A DNA stretch of 64,000 bases, taken from positions 1 through 64,000 of the forward strand of contig JBHJGM010000003.1 of assembly GCA_050331815.1 (NCBI GenBank), written 5' to 3'. Of the stretch, positions 43,632-51,502 are shown one piece after another. The notes below the pieces were generated by a model, which was not told where the DNA came from, did no database searches, and saw only the letters and a program-made list of their open reading frames with translations. This DNA is from JBHJGM01 sp050331815 (GTDB taxonomy: Bacteria > Verrucomicrobiota > Verrucomicrobiia > Opitutales > JBHJGM01). The position numbers and the translations under genes are program-made. Each line of letters begins with the position of its first letter. The first letter of the stretch is position 1.

Positions 43632-45146
43632 CTAGAATCCGGCGGCGTTGACTTCAACTGTCTGGCGAAGAAAGCCCTGGGCAGCTTCGGCAGTGGGGAC
43701 CGGCGCGCGGTAACGCCGCCACTGCGTGCGAAAGCCCGACGGGATAGTGACGCCGGTGTCGATGGCTTCAATGTCCCAGGAGGGCGTTTGGGTGAGGTCA
43801 TCGGTGAAATCAACCGTGGTGGTCGCATCGCTGGAACTGTCCCATTCGAGAATGTCGAGGGTGAGGAAGGTGTGGCCTGCCTCCTCGATCAGGGAGAGAC
43901 GAGGGGCGCGGGCCGGATCGGGCACCGTGGGATCGGCGTTGCGAGAAAATTGCAGGGCGTTGGAGGCTTCGGCATCCGGGCTCAGGTCTGGCTGGTCGAG
44001 GCCGCTGGTGCGCTCGCTGTCTGTGAACGCGAATCCGGCCCAGAAGTCGTAGGTGATGAAGTCCGGTAGCGTGAGGCGATAGAGGATCGACGTTGCCGGT
44101 GAGGTCGCAAAGTCGCTGGCAAGAAAGAGTATTTGTTGATTGGATACGGCAATGACCGACTCGAAGGCGATGATCTGCGAGCCCGCTCCGCCCCGGTCGG
44201 CGGCAAAGGCCTCGGCCAGGCGGAAGCCGCGCGGGGCGCTTAGGTCGAGGACATCGTAGGCCCAGACTTCATCGGGCTCGGAATCAGAGGTCTGGGTGGT
44301 GAGAATGGCCTCGGGATTGAGCAGGCCGAGTTGGGCGTTGGAAGCGTTGTCGGTCAGGAAAAACTGGGGCTGGTCGATGTTGAGCGGGACTGCGGGAGTG
44401 AGTGCTTCGACGACGTCGGCCGGCAGGCGAAAGAGTCCCCCGGGCAGACCGATGAAAGTGGAGCCGCTGCGCCCGTAAGTGAGCGCGCCGTTGGCATCGG
44501 CGATGAGCGGACCGCTGACGTCGTCGATGAAGGCCACGTCCTCGCGGGTCACATCGCCGGAGGCATCGAAGATAAGCCGGACCAGGGCGTTGCCGGTGGC
44601 CGGTACTTCGTGGCCGGTCCAGTCGATGTTGGCGGATACGTAAAGAATTTGGCTGCCGTCTGAAAGCGTCGTGTCCTGCGGGCAGATTGTGGCGTCGTAG
44701 TGATTGCCCAGTTGAAGCAACGCGGGGGCCTGGGCGGGTGTGAGCGCCGTGGCGTTGAGCGGCACACGCCGGATTTCAAAAACATCCTCATCGCCGAAGT
44801 AGAGCCAGTCTCCGGCGGGCAGGCTGAAAGTGCCGCTGCGAAAGGTTTGGTAGTCGAAGACGATTTCAGGTGGCCCGTAGCTGGTACCATTTTGCGGCAA
44901 GCGCACAACTCGGGTGGTCACCGTGCCGCTGTCGCTCTCAATGAGAAACAGATCGCCGTTGGGCGCGCGGCTGAGGCCCTGCAGGGAAACAGGCGAAAAC
45001 GGGTCGGTGTTGGGATTGTAGACAACATCGAGGGTGATATCGGGTTGGGTCACCCGCGCCAGATCGCCGGCGCGCAATAGAGGCGCTGCCAACAGGAATG
45101 CACAGACGCAAAGTACCCAGGCGCCTAGGCTGGTTTGTTTGAACAT
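43632..45146 (-). CDS. Secreted protein, possibly beta-propeller, in B12-controlled unit
   Basis: Exported protein of 504 residues with signal peptide (LGAWVLCVCAFLLAAPLLRA). The body has repeated short beta-strand blocks, with segments such as LQGLSRAPNGDLFLIESDSG, then DWLYFGDEDVFEIRRVPLNA and QILYVSANIDWTGHEVPATG, that read like propeller blades. The C-terminus (TVDFTDDLTQTPSWDIEA, QWRRYRAPVPTAEAAQGFLR) resembles a tail domain common in verrucomicrobial secreted proteins. No known family is recognised. In Bacteroides the B12 locus encodes BtuG, a surface beta-propeller that binds cobalamin; a similar role here is inference from gene context only. Confidence 0.75.
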   Translation of the reverse strand: MFKQTSLGAWVLCVCAFLLAAPLLRAGDLARVTQPDITLDVVYNPNTDPFSPVSLQGLSRAPNGDLFLIESDSGTVTTRVVRLPQNGTSYGPPEIVFDYQTFRSGTFSLPAGDWLYFGDEDVFEIRRVPLNATALTPAQAPALLQLGNHYDATICPQDTTLSDGSQILYVSANIDWTGHEVPATGNALVRLIFDASGDVTREDVAFIDDVSGPLIADANGALTYGRSGSTFIGLPGGLFRLPADVVEALTPAVPLNIDQPQFFLTDNASNAQLGLLNPEAILTTQTSDSEPDEVWAYDVLDLSAPRGFRLAEAFAADRGGAGSQIIAFESVIAVSNQQILFLASDFATSPATSILYRLTLPDFITYDFWAGFAFTDSERTSGLDQPDLSPDAEASNALQFSRNADPTVPDPARAPRLSLIEEAGHTFLTLDILEWDSSSDATTTVDFTDDLTQTPSWDIEAIDTGVTIPSGFRTQWRRYRAPVPTAEAAQGFLRQTVEVNAAGF

Positions 45147-45220
45147 CGCTATCGGGTTGGAAACAGGCGGAGCGCATGCGAAGCACCCCGCCTGTCCTGA
45201 ATTTCTGGATACGGATTTGG

Positions 45221-46174
45221 CTACTTGCGACGCCGACGCAGCGCCAGTAAGCCCGCGAGCAGACCCAAAAGCAGGGCGTAGGTCGAAGGTTCCGGAACGA
45301 CGTTGAGCGCCCCGACGGCGTCGAGATCGAAGCCGTTGCTGGCGGAACTGAAGCCCGCGCCATCGATGATGACGTTGCCCTCGCTGTCGAAGCGGGTGAG
45401 CGCGTCGACTTCGTCGGAGGTGAAGAGCGGATCGCTATTCGCGTCTTCAATCGCGCTCAAGACTTCCGGATCGAGACCGCCCACATCGACCAGCCGGATA
45501 GCGGTGATGTTATTCAGATCGAGGAGCGGGTCGGTGATGCCGGAGAGGTCGGTCAGGTCGAAACCGGTGCCGAAGCGTTCCAGCACGATGCCGGAGTCTT
45601 CCAGCAGAACTTGATTGCCGGCCAGGTTGTTCAACCCGGTGGCGTCAGCGCGGGAGCCGAAGGGCCCGAAGGCACGCACGGCGTCCGCATCGTTGGCAGT
45701 GCTTTCGAAACGGAAGAAATCCGTTCCGTTCGAACTGACCTCCACAAACGCCAGTTCCAGGCTAAGGCCGAAGGGACTGAAGTCTGCGCCGTTTTCGAAG
45801 ACCGCAAAATCCAACCCGGGCCCATCAAAAATGGGCAGGTCGAAGGTCACGGTAATCGAGCCGAAGTCGCCAAGGCTGACCGTGCCGGTTGAAGCCGGCG
45901 GGGCGTTGCGGTTGGCGTCGGCGGCACCGATGGCTTCGGTGATGTCACCCTGGCTGGCGTTGCCAAGGAAGGGTTGTGCTTGGTCGCGTAAGCCGCGGTT
46001 CAGGTCCTGGGCACCGGTGGCCCAGCGGACGATTGCGTTTTCCGAGACCTGAGTCAGGGATGGGTCAAAGGCTGCCGCACAAGTGGCGGAGCCGTAGAGG
46101 AGGGTGGACAGAGCCAACCACGCGGCAAAGCGCGAATGGCTCGATCCTTTGGGATGATCGAGTTTATTGGGCAT
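45221..46174 (-). CDS. PEP-CTERM surface protein under cobalamin riboswitch-like leader
   Basis: Exported protein of 317 residues. A signal peptide (FAAWLALSTLLYGSATCAAA) is followed by a beta-rich domain with GSITVTFDLPIFDGPGLDFA, then VFENGADF, LELAFVEVSSNGTDFFRF and ITAIRLVDVGG, a pattern I associate with lectin-like or surface-domain proteins. The end carries VVPEPSTYALLLGLLAGLLA and an RRRRK tail, the exosortase sorting signal. The ATG at 46174 has AAGG ten bases upstream, which is buried in a hairpin (46183-46206). As first gene after the leader it is the direct target of any riboswitch control. Function, perhaps surface capture of corrinoids, is inferred. Confidence 0.82.
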   Translation of the reverse strand: MPNKLDHPKGSSHSRFAAWLALSTLLYGSATCAAAFDPSLTQVSENAIVRWATGAQDLNRGLRDQAQPFLGNASQGDITEAIGAADANRNAPPASTGTVSLGDFGSITVTFDLPIFDGPGLDFAVFENGADFSPFGLSLELAFVEVSSNGTDFFRFESTANDADAVRAFGPFGSRADATGLNNLAGNQVLLEDSGIVLERFGTGFDLTDLSGITDPLLDLNNITAIRLVDVGGLDPEVLSAIEDANSDPLFTSDEVDALTRFDSEGNVIIDGAGFSSASNGFDLDAVGALNVVPEPSTYALLLGLLAGLLALRRRRK

Positions 46175-46182
46175 TTAATTTT

Positions 46183-46206
46183 CACCTTCAATGATGCGTT
46201 GAAGTG
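46183..46206 (-). promoter_or_regulatory. Hairpin sequestering the ribosome binding site
   Basis: On the minus strand CACTTCAA (46206-46199) pairs with TTGAAGGTG (46191-46183, one bulged G) across the loop CGCATCA. The AAGG at 46188-46185 that would serve as Shine-Dalgarno for the ATG at 46174 lies inside the stem. Such a structure is what a translation-controlling riboswitch needs as its OFF state. Leader sequence TTCAACGCAT in this hairpin is repeated exactly within the aptamer at 46416-46407. Confidence 0.6.
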
Positions 46207-46379
46207 CCATCTGCGCGGCAGCGTGCCGAGCCCATGGCCTGTGACTTCCCTCCGCCCAGATAACCGGACTCCGGATTTGCATCGCGTTGGTGAAAAGACC
46301 GCCGCGAAACCTCGCTCCTCACCTTCACCAGAATTCGCAAAGAAAATCTGATTGGCTTTGCTCCAACGCTTTAGCGGGC

Positions 46380-46500
46380 CTGAGGAGTGTATGACTCATC
46401 AGGTGCATGCGTTGAATGAGAGCTTGTGATCCGATACCGTAGCGCAACTGTCGCCGGTTCTCACGGCGTTTCCTGGATACGGAGGGGATGGTGTGTTGGA
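46380..46500 (-). ncRNA. Cobalamin (B12) riboswitch
   Basis: Read on the minus strand, 46473-46384 shows the cobalamin aptamer core in order. It opens with GGAAACGCCGTGAGAACCGG (GGAA box, then a perfect CGCCG/CGGCG hairpin with the conserved TGAGAAC-type loop). Next comes GACAGTTGCGCTACGGT, matching the consensus that precedes ACUGU/ACGGU, then ATCGG paired with CCTGAT. It closes with a B12-box-like GATGAGTCATACACTCC. In known examples binding of adenosylcobalamin or methylcobalamin lowers expression of downstream uptake genes. The next gene is about 200 bases downstream and the unit contains a BtuF-like gene, which independently supports the assignment. Outer limits are approximate. Confidence 0.82.
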
Positions 46501-46761
46501 GCCACGCGAGGCGGCTCCATTCAATGAACAGGTGACGCCGGACTGACGAAGCTTTGGGCTGTCGCCGTGCCGAGGATCATGTCGAAGAGGCAACTTCAAC
46601 CGGCGATTCGCAAGGCAAATCGAAGTGCCGGTGCGTCTAATAAGCGCGGCTGCTAGGACGTGTTTCAAAATTGGAAAGCAGGCGTATCGACACGCATTCG
46701 AATCTTCCGACAGCGCCTAAAGGTTTGAGGCAGGCGGTCAGGTGCCGGTAAACCCCTAAGC

Positions 46762-48264
46762 ATGAGCCCGACCGAGGTGCCCCCGCCCAACATTCTCCTG
46801 ATTACGACCGACCAGCAGCGCTGGGAAACCTTTGGGCCGTTCAAGCCGTCCTTCATGCAAACGCCGCATCTGGACAACCTGGCCTACGACGGGGTGAGTT
46901 TTCGCTACGCCTACGTCAACTGCCCGACCTGCGTCGCCAGCCGCACCTCGATCATGACGGGGCAAAGTGCCTTTACCCACCGCATGGGCGTCAACGGCAA
47001 GACCAGTGAATACTTCGGCGAGGCCCGTACGCTCCCCACAGTACTCAAGAGCGTGGGTTATCACACCGCGCTGATCGGCAAAGCCCACTTTCACCCGCAA
47101 TACAACCGGCACGGCTTCGACGATTTCTTTGTCCTCGACGATTACTACAAATGGATCGCGGACAAAGGTTTCCCTGGCGGCGGGCGCCTGCACGGCCTTG
47201 GCGAAAACGAGTTGTACGCCACGCTGGCTACCGTGCCGGAACGGCTCTCGATCACATCCTGGATTACCGAGACGGCGGCGGATTACCTCATGCGGCGCCG
47301 TGACCCGCTAAAACCCTGGTTCCTCTGGGTCAGCTACTCCAAGCCGCACCCGCCCATCGATCCCCCCGAGCCCTACTACTCCATGTACCAGCGCAGTGCG
47401 ATCCCACCGCCCATACGCAGCGACTGGAGCGAGGATCCCGCGAGGGTGCCGCACTTCATCCGCAGGCGCCAGTTGGCCTTCAACTTCGAAGCCATCGCGC
47501 CGGAAGTCCTGGCGCGGGCCAAGGCCGGTTATTACGGTATGATCACGCAGATCGATCACAACATCGGGCGGCTCTGGGCGGCCATTAAAGACACTGGTCC
47601 ACATGAGCAGTTCACCATTGAGGATAATACGCTGACCTTATTCACCTCGGACCACGGGGAGCTCTTTGGCGATCATCTGGACGGCGCAAAGGGTAGCTGC
47701 CTGGACGGTTCGGCTCGTGTGCCGTTCATCCTGCGCACGCCACGCACCTGGAAAAGCAGACGCCACCGCGGCGAGATCTGCGATGTGCCAGTCACGCCCG
47801 CCGATATTCTGCCTACCTGTGCCGCTGCTGCCGGTGCGGAAATCCCGGAAGGTGTCGAAGGCATCAATCTGCTCGAAATGATAGAGCGCCCTCCGTCCGA
47901 GCGGTCGGTCATTTTTGGCGCCAATTTCACCAAGGATCAGCCGGAGCAAATCAGCTGGGCTGCGCTATTCGACGGGCAGCACAAGTACGCCTGGCACTTC
48001 GCTGACGGACGGGAACTGCTCTTTGACCTGTCCGCCGATCCGCTGGAACAGCAGAATTTGACCGGCGACGCTCACGCCGAGCTGTGTGAACGGCTTCGCG
48101 GTGATCTGGAGGCGCGTCTGCGTCCGCTCAACGAGGGCCGCTACCTTCGCGACGGCAAGCTGTGGCAGCACAAAAAGCCGCCGGTGATCGACGAGAAAGC
48201 CGCCCGTGGACTTAGCTTTCCAGGTAACATGCGCGACGACCATCCCAGCTGCGCGCGGCACTGA
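46762..48264 (+). CDS. Sulfatase (formylglycine-dependent)
   Basis: Arylsulfatase-family enzyme of 500 residues. N-terminal metal-binding Asp pair is in ILLITTDQQRW, and the cysteine to be converted to formylglycine is in NCPTCVASRTSIMTGQ, the C-x-A-S-R form of the motif. IGKAHFHPQ gives the next Lys and His, and FTSDHGELFGDH the later Asp and His ligands. No signal peptide is evident from the ATG at 46762, which is unusual for a polysaccharide-degrading sulfatase. Substrate class cannot be judged. It shares the 587-base intergenic region with the B12 unit but is transcribed away from it. Confidence 0.93.
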   Translation: MSPTEVPPPNILLITTDQQRWETFGPFKPSFMQTPHLDNLAYDGVSFRYAYVNCPTCVASRTSIMTGQSAFTHRMGVNGKTSEYFGEARTLPTVLKSVGYHTALIGKAHFHPQYNRHGFDDFFVLDDYYKWIADKGFPGGGRLHGLGENELYATLATVPERLSITSWITETAADYLMRRRDPLKPWFLWVSYSKPHPPIDPPEPYYSMYQRSAIPPPIRSDWSEDPARVPHFIRRRQLAFNFEAIAPEVLARAKAGYYGMITQIDHNIGRLWAAIKDTGPHEQFTIEDNTLTLFTSDHGELFGDHLDGAKGSCLDGSARVPFILRTPRTWKSRRHRGEICDVPVTPADILPTCAAAAGAEIPEGVEGINLLEMIERPPSERSVIFGANFTKDQPEQISWAALFDGQHKYAWHFADGRELLFDLSADPLEQQNLTGDAHAELCERLRGDLEARLRPLNEGRYLRDGKLWQHKKPPVIDEKAARGLSFPGNMRDDHPSCARH

Positions 48265-48297
48265 TCGCAGTCTGCCGTCCAGAGTTGGACAGGCATG

Positions 48298-48322
48298 ACC
48301 GCCGGGGCGGTATCCACTTTTT
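48298..48322 (+). terminator. Possible terminator between convergent sulfatase and ribF genes
   Basis: ACCGC (48298-48302) pairs with GCGGT (48307-48311) around the loop CGGG, followed six bases later by a five-T run at 48318-48322 that overlaps the ribF stop. The short stem and delayed T run make it a weak candidate for the plus-strand sulfatase transcript. Confidence 0.35.
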
Positions 48323-49289
48323 AGTTACGCGCGGCCTGGGCGGCAAAGTAAGTCCTGGCGGCGTCGACATCCTGGGCGATTTGCGCTTTGAGTGCCTCCA
48401 CGCTGTCGAACGCCTGCTCCGGGCGGATGAAGTTGAGCCATTCGACGCGGATAGTATCGCCGGTACCGAGTCGGGTGTCCTCAAGCAGGTGCGTTTCCAG
48501 AAGTGGGGGCCCCGCGCCGTCGACTGTTGGGCGCATCCCGTAGTTGGCAACGCCATGGCTCCAGGCGCTGGAGCCCGGCGTGGTGAGGTACACCGCATAA
48601 ACGCCGAAGCGGGGTCGCAATTCCGAACTCCAGGGCAGGTTGAGGGTAGGGAAGCCCAGAGTGCGTCCGAGCCGTTTGCCCGCGATGACTTCGCCGCGCG
48701 CGTGGTAGGTGTAGCCGAGCAACGTATTGGCTTCCTGGATGCGTCCTGCGGTGAGCAGGCCGCGGATGCGTGTGCTGCTGATCGGCTCGCCGCCTTCCTG
48801 CAGGCGCGGGGCTCCGGTGACCTCCAGGCCCAGTGCTCGGCCGGAATCGGCCAGCAGGCTGACGTCGCCCGCACGGCGGGCCCCAAAGCGGAAGTTATCC
48901 CCCACGTACAGGGCGCGCAGCGTAGGCAGGGCTTCGCGCAGATAAGCCGCGAAGTCGCTGGCACTGATACGGGCAAAAGCTGCGTCGAAAGGCTGGACGA
49001 TGCAGTGGTCAACGCCTAAGGCGCGGATGAGCTCGAGTTTGAGCGGGAGCGGCGAAATCAGCAGGGTGGGATCATCGGGGCGGAAGAGCCGGCTGGGGTG
49101 CGGGTCGAACGTCAGCACGCAGGCCAGTCCGTTGTCCTTGCGAGCGTCGGCAACGGCGGCTTCAATGACGCGTCGGTGTCCGCGGTGGACGCCGTCGAAC
49201 ATGCCGATGGCCAAGTGAACTGCTTTACCGCCGGTGTCGAGGGAGCGCAGACCGGCGATGGCCGCGGTGGCCTCCGGTTCAAAGGACAT
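48321..49289 (-). CDS. ribF: Bifunctional riboflavin kinase/FAD synthetase
   Basis: Makes FMN and then FAD from riboflavin. The N-terminal FMN adenylyltransferase domain has IGMFDGVHRGHRRVIE (HxGH-like motif), TFDPHPSRLF and VGDNFRFGARRAGD, with the ISSTRIRGLL motif. The C-terminal kinase domain begins at GKRLGRTLGFPTLNL (PTAN-like motif as PTLN) with FGVYAVYL and GVANYGMRPTV, then ETHLLE. Length of 322 residues is normal. Start overlaps the truB stop by 11 bases, and the truB-ribF pairing is widespread. Last gene of the nusA cluster. Confidence 0.96.
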   Translation of the reverse strand: MSFEPEATAAIAGLRSLDTGGKAVHLAIGMFDGVHRGHRRVIEAAVADARKDNGLACVLTFDPHPSRLFRPDDPTLLISPLPLKLELIRALGVDHCIVQPFDAAFARISASDFAAYLREALPTLRALYVGDNFRFGARRAGDVSLLADSGRALGLEVTGAPRLQEGGEPISSTRIRGLLTAGRIQEANTLLGYTYHARGEVIAGKRLGRTLGFPTLNLPWSSELRPRFGVYAVYLTTPGSSAWSHGVANYGMRPTVDGAGPPLLETHLLEDTRLGTGDTIRVEWLNFIRPEQAFDSVEALKAQIAQDVDAARTYFAAQAARN

Positions 49290-50010
49290 GACTGGGCACC
49301 GCCTGGTACACCGGGATCAAGCGTCGACGCACCTCGGGCAGGCTGGCCTCGTCGATTTGGTCGAGCGTCAACGCGTCCTCGATACGAAACCGGTCGATGG
49401 CGGTGCGTCGCAGCGAGGTCAGGTGTGCTCCGCAGCCGAGCTTCTCGCCAAGATCGTGGACGATGGTGCGCACATAAGTACCCTTACTGCAGGCCAGGCG
49501 GTAGTCGGCCCGCGGCAGCTCAAAGCGCAGCAGCTCGAAATTGGACACGTGGATGAAGCGCGGCTCGCGTTCGATGACTTCACCCTTGCGCGCGCGCTTG
49601 TACAGCGGAACACCGTCGACCTTTTTGGCCGAGAACATGGGCGGGGTCTGGTACTGGTCGCCGACGAAGTGGGCCATCTCGTGCTTGAAGGCGGCTTCGT
49701 CGAGTTTGGGCACGGGGCGGCTCTCGACAACCTCGCCATCGCTATCGTGCGAGGTGGTGGATTCGCCCAGTTTCAGGGTGCCTTCATAGACCTTGTCCAG
49801 AGACATGAGGTACTGGGACACCTTGGTTGCTTTGCCAAGGAGCAGTATCATGAGGCCGGTGGCCAGCGGATCGAGCGTGCCGGCGTGGCCGATGCGCTTC
49901 ATCTTAAGCTTGCGACGCAGGTGCGAAACAACGTCGTGCGAAGTGATGCGCTGAGGCTTGTCGACGAGCAGGACGCCGTCGAGTCCATTGGGTGTGTTGC
50001 TGTTTGCCAT
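49279..50010 (-). CDS. truB: tRNA pseudouridine(55) synthase TruB
   Basis: Forms pseudouridine at position 55 in the T loop of tRNAs. The start GLDGVLLVDKPQRITSHDVV and the catalytic motif GHAGTLDPLATGLMILLLGK (Asp in TLDPLATG) are standard, followed by YEGTLKLGESTTSHDSDGE and CSKGTYVRTIVHDLGEKLGC. At 243 residues it is at the short end and lacks the C-terminal PUA-like extension of some homologues. It is 75 bases after nrnA and overlaps ribF. Confidence 0.96.
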   Translation of the reverse strand: MANSNTPNGLDGVLLVDKPQRITSHDVVSHLRRKLKMKRIGHAGTLDPLATGLMILLLGKATKVSQYLMSLDKVYEGTLKLGESTTSHDSDGEVVESRPVPKLDEAAFKHEMAHFVGDQYQTPPMFSAKKVDGVPLYKRARKGEVIEREPRFIHVSNFELLRFELPRADYRLACSKGTYVRTIVHDLGEKLGCGAHLTSLRRTAIDRFRIEDALTLDQIDEASLPEVRRRLIPVYQAVPSHVL

Positions 50011-50085
50011 AGGCGGATGGAACGCGAAGTGACTTCCAGAAAATGCGTTAGGGAACCAATAAACGCGCGAAGGGCAAGGCCTTCT

Positions 50086-51075
50086 TTACGCAACCGATGC
50101 GGCGGCCAGACGGGCTTCCACGGCAGCGCGCAGGCGCGGCAGGAAATCCTGAATGGTCCCCTCCAGATTGAAGCCGGCGGCCGCAGCATGACCACCGCCG
50201 CCAAATTCCTTGGCGATTTGGTCGACGCGGTATTTTGGGTCCTTCGCGCGCAGGCTACCCTTGAGCGAACCGCCAGATTCCTCAATCAAAACACCAATCT
50301 CAACCCCTTCAATGGCGCGCGCGTAATCGACAAGCCCCTCGGCATCCTCGCGGTCGGAGCTGGTGCTTTCGTAGATGCCTTCAGGCAGCAGGCCGATGCA
50401 GAAACGCCCCTCGCATTCCAGGCGGAGGGTTTGGAGATACGCCTCGAGCAGCTTCAGTTTGGCGAAGCGCTCGTTTTCAAACAGCTCGAAGGCAGCGTCG
50501 CCAGCGTTGGCACCTTTTTCGACCAGGCGAGCCGTGATCTCGAAAACGCGCGCGGTGGTGGAACCAAAGCGGAACTGGCCGGTGTCCGTGCTGATACCGA
50601 TGTAGAGCGCCTGCGCGGTAATCGGGTCGATGGGCAGATTCAGATCAAAAAAGAAACCGGCGAGGATCTCAGCGGTGGCGGCGGTGCCATCCTCGATAAA
50701 GTTATCCTCGGCGTAGGCGGGGTTGGACAGGTGGTGGTCGATGTTGAGCCGCACCTGGGGAAAGCATGCGCGCAGGTGCTCACCGATGCGCTTGGGGTCG
50801 GCACAATCGACCGTGGCCGCGAGATGACCGTCCGGTGTAAAATCGCTTGCCAACAGAAAGGGCGTGTCGCCGACAAAAGCTTTCAGCACACGGGGGACGG
50901 TGTGGTGGTTCACGCAAACCGCTTCGGAACCCAGGGCCTGGAGCACACGGCAGAGGCCGACCTGAGAGCCGACACAGTCGCCGTCCGGGCGCATGTGACC
51001 GATCACGGCGAACTTCTGGCCGCGGATGGATTCAAGCAATTGACCAAAGCGGGGAGAGGCTTCCGGAAAAAACAT
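50086..51075 (-). CDS. nrnA: DHH/DHHA1 phosphoesterase (NrnA-like)
   Basis: Oligoribonuclease/pAp phosphatase family protein of 329 residues. The DHH domain has VIGHMRPDGDCVGSQVGL, VDCADPKRIG and the signature NIDHHLSNPAYAEDN, with GISTDTGQFRF supplying another Asp. The DHHA1 domain ends with KEFGGGGHAAAAGFNL. Known NrnA degrades nanoRNA and dephosphorylates pAp. Start is the ATG at 51075; the frame is open further upstream but without similarity. In many bacteria this gene sits between rbfA and truB, exactly as here. Confidence 0.93.
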   Translation of the reverse strand: MFFPEASPRFGQLLESIRGQKFAVIGHMRPDGDCVGSQVGLCRVLQALGSEAVCVNHHTVPRVLKAFVGDTPFLLASDFTPDGHLAATVDCADPKRIGEHLRACFPQVRLNIDHHLSNPAYAEDNFIEDGTAATAEILAGFFFDLNLPIDPITAQALYIGISTDTGQFRFGSTTARVFEITARLVEKGANAGDAAFELFENERFAKLKLLEAYLQTLRLECEGRFCIGLLPEGIYESTSSDREDAEGLVDYARAIEGVEIGVLIEESGGSLKGSLRAKDPKYRVDQIAKEFGGGGHAAAAGFNLEGTIQDFLPRLRAAVEARLAAASVA

Positions 51076-51115
51076 AACAGACGGTGGGAGAGAAAAGTGG
51101 TGTCGCGACGCGGAT

Positions 51116-51463
51116 CTAAAGCTGACCTTCTTCCTCCAGCTGATCGAGGATGCGTAGCACCTGATTGCCGCGCTCAATGGAGTTGTCGTAAATGAAGCGC
51201 AGCTGGGGAAAGTATTTTAATGTGATGAATTTGCTGGCGCGCTGCTGGAGCTCGGAGCGGTGCTCGCCAAAAAAACGTTCGGCCAGATGCACGTTGGACT
51301 CATCGCCCAGCACCGAGTAGTAAACTTGTCCGGAGCGCAGATCGGGAGCCACGTCGACTTCGGTGATGGTGATGGAAACCGCCATGTCCTGATAGTGCGT
51401 ATGCAACAATTGACTCAGCTCACGCCGCAGCAACTCGTTCACGCGGACCATCCGGTTTTCCAT
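51116..51463 (-). CDS. rbfA: 30S ribosome-binding factor RbfA
   Basis: Small KH-fold ribosome maturation factor (115 residues) needed for 16S rRNA 5' end processing and cold adaptation. The sequence starts RMVRVNELLRRELSQLLHTH and continues with ITITEVDVAPDLRSGQVYYS and ITLKYFPQLRFIYDNSIERG, all typical. It lies 39 bases after infB and 40 before nrnA in the translation cluster. Confidence 0.94.
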   Translation of the reverse strand: MENRMVRVNELLRRELSQLLHTHYQDMAVSITITEVDVAPDLRSGQVYYSVLGDESNVHLAERFFGEHRSELQQRASKFITLKYFPQLRFIYDNSIERGNQVLRILDQLEEEGQL

Positions 51464-51502
51464 GATAGCTTTCTGAGCTTTGGCGTATGCGCGCGCACCG
51501 CC

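Larger units (their letters stand above)
46175..46761. other. 587-base intergenic region with long leader of the B12 unit
   Basis: No protein gene. On the minus strand it holds the cobalamin riboswitch candidate (46380-46500), a stretch of further hairpins (GGTGAA/TTCACC around 46290-46330, CCGGA/TCCGG around 46265-46275) and the SD-hiding hairpin next to the 46174 start. The remaining 46500-46761 must hold promoters for both this leader and the plus-strand sulfatase gene, but I cannot point to convincing -35/-10 pairs. Confidence 0.6.

Noticed and set aside
46400..46480. Cobalamin riboswitch on the plus strand (GCGCAACTGT at 46442-46451)
   Set aside because: The plus strand lacks the GGAA box, paired loop and B12 box in order, all of which are present on the minus strand; the plus-strand gene is a sulfatase.
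49234..51195. 653-residue plus-strand open frame
   Set aside because: It runs antisense through ribF, truB and nrnA, all with clear motifs; a shadow caused by high GC content.
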